Source: Granulosicoccus sp. (GTDB taxonomy: Bacteria > Pseudomonadota > Gammaproteobacteria > Granulosicoccales > Granulosicoccaceae). From it: a DNA stretch of 63,289 nucleotides. Below the pieces are notes generated by a model. The model worked only from the letters and a program-made list of their open reading frames with translations. It was not told the DNA's origin and did not search any database. The stretch's first letter is position 1. Each line of letters opens with the position of its first letter. This document shows positions 57,726 to 63,289 of this stretch, piece by piece. The stretch is from contig JABDKN010000093.1 of the NCBI GenBank assembly GCA_013002205.1, forward strand, positions 1-63,289, in the 5' to 3' direction. The position numbers were made by a program, and so were the translations under genes.

Positions 57726-58469
57726 ATGAAAATCAGCAAGAAAATCGTCAGCTACACAGTCGCCAAACCGGCAGAGAGCAGCGCGGGCAAGAACTCGACT
57801 GCCGACGCAGTGTCAGACAGTACATCAAAGACAAGTGGCCACCTGGCCGATGTCATACACATGCACGAGACTCTGGAACGTCCCAACAAGCTGATCGGCT
57901 CGACCTACAAGCTGAAGACACCCGATCACGTGTCGGCGCATGCCATGTACATCACGATCAACGACATCGTCCTCAACGAAGGCACCGAGCACGAGTTGCG
58001 GCGTCCGTTCGAGGTATTCATCAACTCCAAGAATCTGGAGCACTATCAGTGGATCGTGGCGCTCACCCTGATCATGTCGGCCGTGTTCAGAAAAGGTGGT
58101 GATATCACCTTTCTGGTGGATGAACTTCGATCCGTATTCGATCCGCGTGGTGGTTACTGGAACAAGGGCAAGTATATGCCCTCGATCATCGCCGAAATCG
58201 GCGAGGTCATCGAACACCACCTGATCGATATCGGCATGCTCAAGGGCAACGAGCCGGATGAAGTCCAGGCCAGGCTGATCGAGGACAAGAAAGCGGAACT
58301 GCGCGCAGAACAGAGCGCCAGCACCGATTCAGGCACCTCCGATGCCATCCCTGAGGACGAACCCTGGATGGCCAGCGCGACTCACTGTGCCAAGTGCAAC
58401 AACAAGGCCGTGATTCTGCGCGACGGGTGTCAGACCTGTATGAACTGCGGAGACTCCAAGTGCGGGTAG
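57726..58469 (+). CDS. nrdJb: Class II ribonucleotide reductase C-terminal subunit NrdJb
   Basis: The 247-residue product is the detached C-terminal part of the class II reductase, as in P. aeruginosa NrdJb. It has a TSCPD-like core (RPFEVFINSKNLEHYQWIVA, FLVDELRSVFDPRGGYW) and a cysteine tail CAKCNNKAV, then CQTCMNCGDSKCG, which should include the redox pair that re-reduces the active site. A variable linker (about 190-215) joins them. It starts 13 bases after nrdJa, so the two are co-transcribed. Confidence 0.93.
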   Translation: MKISKKIVSYTVAKPAESSAGKNSTADAVSDSTSKTSGHLADVIHMHETLERPNKLIGSTYKLKTPDHVSAHAMYITINDIVLNEGTEHELRRPFEVFINSKNLEHYQWIVALTLIMSAVFRKGGDITFLVDELRSVFDPRGGYWNKGKYMPSIIAEIGEVIEHHLIDIGMLKGNEPDEVQARLIEDKKAELRAEQSASTDSGTSDAIPEDEPWMASATHCAKCNNKAVILRDGCQTCMNCGDSKCG

Positions 58470-58564
58470 CCTGGGTTAGAATGGCTGCACAGGATTCGCA
58501 AGTTCAAGGATGTTCGACCAGTCGTATCGCCGTCTCTACTTACCGACATTTGTGAACTTATTCC

Positions 58565-58801
58565 ATGTCATCTAAAAAATGCAGAAGTTGCCACACTGTC
58601 ATGGTCGTGGATCGTTGCGAGTCCAGTGAATACGCCACGACGTGCTGGTACCAGTGCCCCCTGTGCAAGCAGGTGCGCCTGACCAGCGACCCGGTGACCA
58701 CGAGAGCCTCTTTAGTCGGCTCGGCGTGGCACAACGATGATGAGGGCGGCTACGCCGCCGACGCCGAACCGCTGTTTGGCACCGGATACCTGCTGACATG
58801 A
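58565..58801 (+). CDS. Small zinc-ribbon-like protein, function unknown
   Basis: The 78-residue product has two CxxC pairs at C6/C9 and C31/C34 plus C18 and C27, a zinc-ribbon pattern, and an acidic C-terminus. It overlaps the next gene by ATGA and follows nrdJb by 95 bases. I do not recognise a family. The position suggests co-expression with nrdJab or a short operon with the next two genes. Confidence 0.6.
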   Translation: MSSKKCRSCHTVMVVDRCESSEYATTCWYQCPLCKQVRLTSDPVTTRASLVGSAWHNDDEGGYAADAEPLFGTGYLLT

Positions 58802-59088
58802 GTGAACTGCAGCTCTCTGCCAAGCTGGTTGCCGACATCCAGTCCCTGCTTCAGGAGCACGATCCTGCGTCGCAGGATCCCGGCGTCACCTCGCAGTATC
58901 TGTGCGCAGTCGTCGGCTTCCTGCTGGGTCAGCAGGATATGCCCTCAGGCCAGAAGGCCGATGTACTGGATCAGTTGTCAGCCTTCATGAAACATGTGGC
59001 AGAAGATGTCGAGAGCCAGAAGACACAAGCCTCAGCCCCCACTCCACCCACACAAGAAGCCTTTGGCATCTGGAAACCTGCAAAATGA
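58798..59088 (+). CDS. Small helical protein, function unknown
   Basis: The 96-residue product is predicted to be helical (LSAKLVADIQSLLQEH; FLLGQQDMPSGQKADVLDQL) with a Pro/Thr-rich tail ending FGIWKPAK. It has no membrane segment or signal peptide. It overlaps the zinc-ribbon gene and the PpiC-type gene by ATGA, which suggests coupled expression of the three. I cannot name its family. Confidence 0.6.
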   Translation: MSELQLSAKLVADIQSLLQEHDPASQDPGVTSQYLCAVVGFLLGQQDMPSGQKADVLDQLSAFMKHVAEDVESQKTQASAPTPPTQEAFGIWKPAK

Positions 59089-59363
59089 GCCAAGCAACAG
59101 CGCGACACATTCTCGTAGACAGCGAAGACAAGTGCCAGAGCCTGATCGACGAGATCAAAGGCGGTGCAGACTTTGCAGCCGTTGCCCGCGAACACTCGAG
59201 CTGCCCATCCAAACGTGACGGGGGCAATCTGGGGACCTTCGGCAAGGGTCAGATGGTCCCGGAATTCGAAACTGCGTGTTTCGAAGGCGAAGTCGGCGAA
59301 GTCCAGGGCCCGATCAAGACCCAGTTCGGCTATCACGCCGTGGAAGTGACCGATCGCAGCTAG
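59085..59363 (+). CDS. ppiC: Parvulin-type peptidyl-prolyl isomerase
   Basis: The 92-residue single-domain rotamase matches PpiC: ATARHILVDSEDKCQSLIDE, DFAAVAREHSSCPS, GGNLGTFGKGQMVPEFE and IKTQFGYHAVEV. It has no signal peptide, so it is cytoplasmic. The ATG at 59085 overlaps the previous stop; the open frame runs back to 58902 inside the neighbour gene. It is the last gene of the small cluster after nrdJab. Confidence 0.92.
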   Translation: MSQATARHILVDSEDKCQSLIDEIKGGADFAAVAREHSSCPSKRDGGNLGTFGKGQMVPEFETACFEGEVGEVQGPIKTQFGYHAVEVTDRS

Positions 59364-59748
59364 TCTGAGTCTGCACCCTTAGTTCAGCAACACGGAGTTC
59401 CGCAACACGGGCGATTCCAGCAGGGTGCTGGGATGCTGGTGGGTGAGCACAGGAATCTGCAGCCCGGCACAGCGGGGAAACGTCGGACATCACCGGGGTT
59501 ACATGGTCATCGTCATCGCAACAAACTGTAAACAAACACGATACACAAGTGTGAACCTAGTCATTTAGTCTAGCTTTCTGCTATTTTATCGTGAAGTAGT
59601 TCGGATTTTCCTGGCCAGGATGGCGGAATCTGCCGGTTTCTGTTGCAATTTCGAGTACTGCATTGCGTTCGTGAAGACGTGTTTGCGCGGGAACCGGACA
59701 GGCAAAGAGTTTTGCCTTTATGTGCGTGAAAGACGATCGACCAACTCG
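59364..59748. other. Intergenic region before the GGDEF/EAL gene
   Basis: No convincing gene. It turns AT-rich from about 59510 (runs such as TGTAAACAAACACG and CTATTTTATCG), where a promoter for the GGDEF/EAL gene is likely. If that gene starts at 59620 instead of 59749 this region is shorter. Confidence 0.45.
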
Positions 59749-61617
59749 ATGAGTGCATTGACCGGCCACATCAAAATTTCAGAGTCATGGCCTGTCGCCT
59801 GTCCGTGGGCGAATGACAGCGTCATCGGCCAGGGACTGGCAGCGTCCACCGATGCCGCCTACCGTGCATTTGACGCTGTCCTGGCGACCTGGCAGGCATC
59901 CCCCTGGCTGCTGCTTCTGGCAGGCCTGTGTGCCCTGCTGCTGTTGTCCATGGGCATTCGCAAGGCTCGGCGCCTGCCTGCGCTCAAGCACAACAAGGCG
60001 GTCCAGAACACGCTCGATGCGCTCCCGGATGCTGTCGCCCTGTTCAATCAGGAGGGCAAGCTGACAGCGCTGAACGAGAAGCTGTCGCGCCTGCTGCCGC
60101 TGAAAATCGAACCGGCCGTGTATCCAAAGATGAGTACCACGGATCTTTATGCACAGATATCGCCCGACAATCTGGCCATCGAACGAGCCATGACAGTGGC
60201 ACGCGAGCAGGCGGCCAGCCTGGATTCGACGCTGAGCTTCGAACTGCCGAGCTACGGGCAACGCTCCCTCCTGGTCAAGGAACGCGCCACCGGCGATGGC
60301 GGCAAGAGCATCTCGGTTTACGGTGCAGTACCGACCCCCAGCCATCGCCTGCGTGACCCCCTGACAGCACTGGCCAACCGCACACGTCTGGTCCATGAAC
60401 TTGCGCAGCGGTGCAGTCGCACCAAGGGTGAACTGTCACTGATCATCGTCGATCTGAGAAGTTTCAGGCAGATCAATGACACCTACGGTCGCTCGGCCGG
60501 TGACGAATTACTCAAGCAGACTGCCATCTGCCTGCAACAGTCGATGCCGAACAATGCCTTGATCGCCCGCACGGCCGGTGATGAATTTGCCATCCTGCTC
60601 GAAACCGACCACGGTCGCCGCGCCATCGAATCAATGGTCGAGGAACTGCTCAAGACCTTGCGTCAGGGCCTGAACGTCAACGCCATGAACGTGCCGGTGC
60701 GGGCCAGTATCGGTATTGCCTACGCACCCGAGCACGGCAATACGGTATCCACGCTGCTGACCTCTGCCGACAGCGCCTGTGCACACGCCAAGCACGTCGG
60801 CGACAATACCCTGGTCGTGTTCAACTCGAAACAACAGCAAACGGCAAAACGTCGCCACCAGCTGGAAATCGGATTGCAACAGGCCATCGAGAGACATGAA
60901 CTGGCCCTGCAGTACCAGCCGCAGATCGACATCAAGAGCAAGATGACCTGTGGCATGGAAGCACTCATCCGCTGGCACAACAGTGAATTCGGACGCGTGT
61001 CCCCGGCCGATTTTATCCCGGTTGCGGAAGAGACCGGTATCATCAACCGCCTTGGTGCCTGGGTACTCAATCAAGCCGTCGAAGACTACCAGCGTTTATC
61101 ACGCTACGGCATGTCACCCACTGTGCTGTCGGTCAACCTGTCACGCAAGCAGTTCGAAGGTGGACAAATTGTCACCGATGTGGAAAAGCTACTGACCCGC
61201 ACCGGGTTCGAACCCACGAACCTGTGCCTGGAAATAACCGAGACGGCACTGGCCAGCGATTCGGATCGCCTGTGCAAACAATTGCTGGAGCTTACCTCGC
61301 TGGGTGTTCGACTGGCCATCGATGACTTCGGTGTCGGCTATTCCTCTCTGCTTGAACTACGTGACTACCCGATTGCCGAGGTCAAGATAGACCGGGCATT
61401 CATAACCAACATTGCCACTGATACGCACAGTCAGGACATCGTGGGCGCAGTGGTCGACATCTCCCGCAGCATTGGTGCGGAGGTGGTCGCCGAAGGTATC
61501 GAGAACCAGCAGCAGTTTGACAAGGTGGCCGAGCTGGGCTGCGATCGGGCGCAGGGCTATTTCCTGTGTGAACCCATGGCGGCAACCACCTTTCCCGACG
61601 TCGTCCTGGGTCGCTGA
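59749..61617 (+). CDS. Membrane GGDEF/EAL protein (cyclic-di-GMP turnover)
   Basis: From the ATG at 59749 the product has 622 residues: one membrane segment (about 52-69), a PAS-like region (77-197), a GGDEF domain (200-360) and an EAL domain (370-620). The GGDEF motif reads AGDEF (276-280), the usual DxD pair reads DLR, and no RxxD I-site is seen, so cyclase activity is doubtful. The EAL domain keeps EAL (404-406), the NLS asparagine (SVNLSRKQF), EITET, DDFGVGYSSL, KIDRAF and EGIEN, and should be an active phosphodiesterase. A start at 59620 would add a Cys-rich N-terminus. Confidence 0.9.
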   Translation: MSALTGHIKISESWPVACPWANDSVIGQGLAASTDAAYRAFDAVLATWQASPWLLLLAGLCALLLLSMGIRKARRLPALKHNKAVQNTLDALPDAVALFNQEGKLTALNEKLSRLLPLKIEPAVYPKMSTTDLYAQISPDNLAIERAMTVAREQAASLDSTLSFELPSYGQRSLLVKERATGDGGKSISVYGAVPTPSHRLRDPLTALANRTRLVHELAQRCSRTKGELSLIIVDLRSFRQINDTYGRSAGDELLKQTAICLQQSMPNNALIARTAGDEFAILLETDHGRRAIESMVEELLKTLRQGLNVNAMNVPVRASIGIAYAPEHGNTVSTLLTSADSACAHAKHVGDNTLVVFNSKQQQTAKRRHQLEIGLQQAIERHELALQYQPQIDIKSKMTCGMEALIRWHNSEFGRVSPADFIPVAEETGIINRLGAWVLNQAVEDYQRLSRYGMSPTVLSVNLSRKQFEGGQIVTDVEKLLTRTGFEPTNLCLEITETALASDSDRLCKQLLELTSLGVRLAIDDFGVGYSSLLELRDYPIAEVKIDRAFITNIATDTHSQDIVGAVVDISRSIGAEVVAEGIENQQQFDKVAELGCDRAQGYFLCEPMAATTFPDVVLGR

Positions 61618-61661
61618 AGAATTCAGCTTCCCGGCAGCGATGCAGGAAAACGATCTCAGGC

Positions 61662-62801
61662 TTACTGCGGATCCTGCCAGTCCATCTCCAGCTGTACCGG
61701 CAACTCCTCCGACAGCGGCAACAGCGCGCTGAAGGCGATACCAAGCAGTCGAACCCCCGCACGCTGCGATGACTTTCCCGAAGGCGACGGCTGGTGCCCC
61801 ATGGCCAGGGCACGATCCAGCAGGAATGGCAAGGCGCGTTCCGCAGCACCCTTGTCCAGCAGGCCTTTCGATGAAGAGTGCGCACGGGTAAAGGTGGAGA
61901 AATCGGCAAAGCGCACCTTGACGGTCAGCGTCCTGCATCCCAGCGACTTCTCCTCCAGCTGCCGCATCAGATCTGTACTGAGGGCCGTGAGTATGGTGAG
62001 CATCTCGGCGCGATCGCGAATATTGTCACCAAAGGTACGCTCCGCACCCATCGACTTGCGTGTTCGACTGGTCCTGACCGGACGGTGATCGATGCCACGG
62101 GCAACGCGGTAGTAGTACTGGCTGCTCCTGCCGAATTCGCGGGTCAGTTCAGCTTCGCTCCATTGACGCAGGTCGCCGCCGGTGTGAATGCCCAGCTCGT
62201 GCATGCGCGCTTCAGTCACCTTGCCCACCCCGTGAAACCGGCCAATGGGAAGGGTTGCGACGAATGCCTCACCCGCCTCTGGCAGGATGCAGAACAGGCC
62301 ATCCGGCTTGTCGTGATCCGAAGCGATCTTTGCCAGGAACTTGTTGTAGCTGACACCGGCCGAGGCCACCAGCCCGGTTCTGTCCAGGATCATCGTCTTG
62401 ATTTCGCGGGCAAGCCGCACGGCAGATCCGCCGAACAGGCTGTTCCGGGATACATCCAGATACGCCTCATCCAGGGACAGGGGCTCTATCTGATCGGTGA
62501 ATTCGCGAAACACGGCATGGATCTGCTGCGAGGCCTGTTTGTAGACCGGGAATCGCGGCTTGACGAAGGCGGCCTGTGGACAACGCCGTCCAGCCTCCAC
62601 GCTGGGCATGGCCGAATGAATACCAAACGCACGAGCTTCATAACTGCAGGCCGCGACAACTCCGCGACCATTCGGCTGCCCACCAACGATGACCGGTCGA
62701 CCGCGAAGCAGCGGATCGTCCCGCTGCTCCACCGAGGCATAGAAGGCATCCATGTCCACATGGATGATCTTGCGCAGTTTCAGCTCATCGCCGGCTTCCA
62801 T
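61662..62801 (-). CDS. dinB: DNA polymerase IV (Y family)
   Basis: DinB is an error-prone polymerase that bypasses damaged bases. From the ATG at 62801 the product has 379 residues with the catalytic motifs HVDMDAFYASVEQRDDP and LSLDEAYLDVS, the palm segment GVSYNKFLAKIASDHDKPDG, the thumb (PIGRFHGVGKVTEARM) and the little-finger domain. An ATG at 62852 would add 17 residues. I see no beta-clamp peptide at the very end and no LexA box upstream. It is divergent from minC. Confidence 0.94.
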   Translation of the reverse strand: MEAGDELKLRKIIHVDMDAFYASVEQRDDPLLRGRPVIVGGQPNGRGVVAACSYEARAFGIHSAMPSVEAGRRCPQAAFVKPRFPVYKQASQQIHAVFREFTDQIEPLSLDEAYLDVSRNSLFGGSAVRLAREIKTMILDRTGLVASAGVSYNKFLAKIASDHDKPDGLFCILPEAGEAFVATLPIGRFHGVGKVTEARMHELGIHTGGDLRQWSEAELTREFGRSSQYYYRVARGIDHRPVRTSRTRKSMGAERTFGDNIRDRAEMLTILTALSTDLMRQLEEKSLGCRTLTVKVRFADFSTFTRAHSSSKGLLDKGAAERALPFLLDRALAMGHQPSPSGKSSQRAGVRLLGIAFSALLPLSEELPVQLEMDWQDPQ

Positions 62802-63012
62802 GGTCGCTTCTCTACTTTTGCATTTGGGCGGCGAAGTTGATGACAGACTCATATAAGTCGCGCAATTGCTTTAGAATCAGGCGATCTGGAAACCCGGCAC
62901 GTCGTTTCCGCCGCGATTTACTCCGCGGTGGTGCTGATGCCTGATCGCCAGATCGATATCGGAGTTTATCAATCTGCTGTATTGCGCAGCCACTACAACG
63001 CGGAGCTGAATC

Positions 63013-63289
63013 GTGTCGAGCACTATCGGGGTCGAACTGAAAGGTGGTATGTACACCTTCATGTCGCTCAAGCTCTACACCAGTGACATGATGGTCATTG
63101 ATGAAAAGCTGGCGGACAAAGTGCAGCAGGCACCGGGGTTTTTCAAGGACACACCGGTGGTCATCGACCTGAGCGTTCTGGAGCAACAGGAGACCACGAT
63201 CGACGGTGCTGAATTGCTTCAGTGCATAAAGAGACACAATCTGGTCCCCATCGTGGCCAGCATCGGTAACAAATCTTCACCGTTGGCAC
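63013..63289 (+). CDS. minC: Septum site-determining protein MinC, N-terminal part (runs off the window)
   Basis: The frame stays open for 92 codons to the window edge. The product starts STIGVELKGGMYTFMSLKL and continues with APGFFKDTPVVIDLSVLEQQ, then NLVPIVASIG, the pattern of the MinC N-terminal domain that disturbs FtsZ. The start is GTG with CGGAG at a good distance. The C-terminal MinD-binding domain lies outside. It is probably the head of a minCDE operon. Confidence 0.85.
   Translation, partial: MSSTIGVELKGGMYTFMSLKLYTSDMMVIDEKLADKVQQAPGFFKDTPVVIDLSVLEQQETTIDGAELLQCIKRHNLVPIVASIGNKSSPLA

Noticed and set aside
59314-59535. Minus-strand open frame after ppiC
   Set aside because: Short, overlapping ppiC, and without a ribosome-binding site or domain pattern.
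62802-63012. Possible LexA box before dinB
   Set aside because: No CTGT-N8-ACAG match is present in the dinB/minC divergent region.

Overview
The window is a dense stretch of chromosome, 63,289 bases long, from a Gram-negative bacterium that is almost certainly a gammaproteobacterium. The evidence is lipid A and LPS export genes (lpxC, kdsD, lptCAB), the Mla phospholipid pathway, LpoA, SspA/SspB, RapZ, a bc1 complex, and a gene order that, from memory, closely follows the Pseudomonas aeruginosa block mraZ-rnpB-rsmI-lpoA-yraN-sspB-sspA-cytochrome bc1-algW-hisG-murA-mla-kdsD-lpt-rpoN-hpf-ptsN-rapZ. HPr kinase and a split B12-dependent ribonucleotide reductase point to a deep-branching, possibly marine lineage (Chromatiales or Granulosicoccaceae-like). 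That placement is inference, because no rRNA gene is present.

Region 1 (1-19,400, mostly minus strand) is the division and cell wall cluster, read from mraZ down to lpxC: mraZ, rsmH, ftsL, ftsI, murE, murF, mraY, murD, ftsW, murG, murC, ddlB, ftsQ, ftsA, ftsZ, lpxC. From mraZ to ftsQ almost every pair of genes overlaps by 1, 4 or 8 bases. A sigma70-type promoter with MraZ-like repeats sits in front of mraZ. Beyond lpxC lie a DciA-like gene and the start of an M23 peptidase gene, which share a CATG start site in opposite directions.

Region 2 (19,400-36,240) holds a DUF4145-like gene, RNase P RNA, rsmI and lpoA (again sharing a CATG), yraN, sspBA, the bc1 complex, a DegS/AlgW-type protease, a secreted reprolysin-like metalloprotease with a GlyGly-CTERM-like tail and its HAMP-protein neighbour, DAHP synthase, hisG and murA.

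Region 3 (36,240-54,500) has a chemoreceptor with a periplasmic Cache-type protein, the mlaFEDCB operon, and divergently from it mlaA-kdsD-lptCAB-rpoN-hpf-ptsN-hprK-rapZ-ptsH-ptsI-mgtE. Together these cover outer-membrane lipid asymmetry, LPS transport, sigma54 and a nitrogen-type PTS with HPr kinase.

Region 4 (54,500-63,289) has a stand-alone DUF3391 gene, the nrdJa-nrdJb operon under two pairs of NrdR-like boxes with three small trailing genes, a GGDEF/EAL protein, dinB, and the start of minC.

The most unusual items are the short in-frame tandem repeats in several genes (above all both ends of mlaA), the double NrdR-box array, the HAMP/metalloprotease pair, the chemoreceptor/Cache pair inserted in the mla-murA block, the stand-alone DUF3391 protein and the nested hairpin before ptsN. 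I found no CRISPR array, tRNA, rRNA, prophage or insertion sequence, and no clearly undescribed defence or mobile system.
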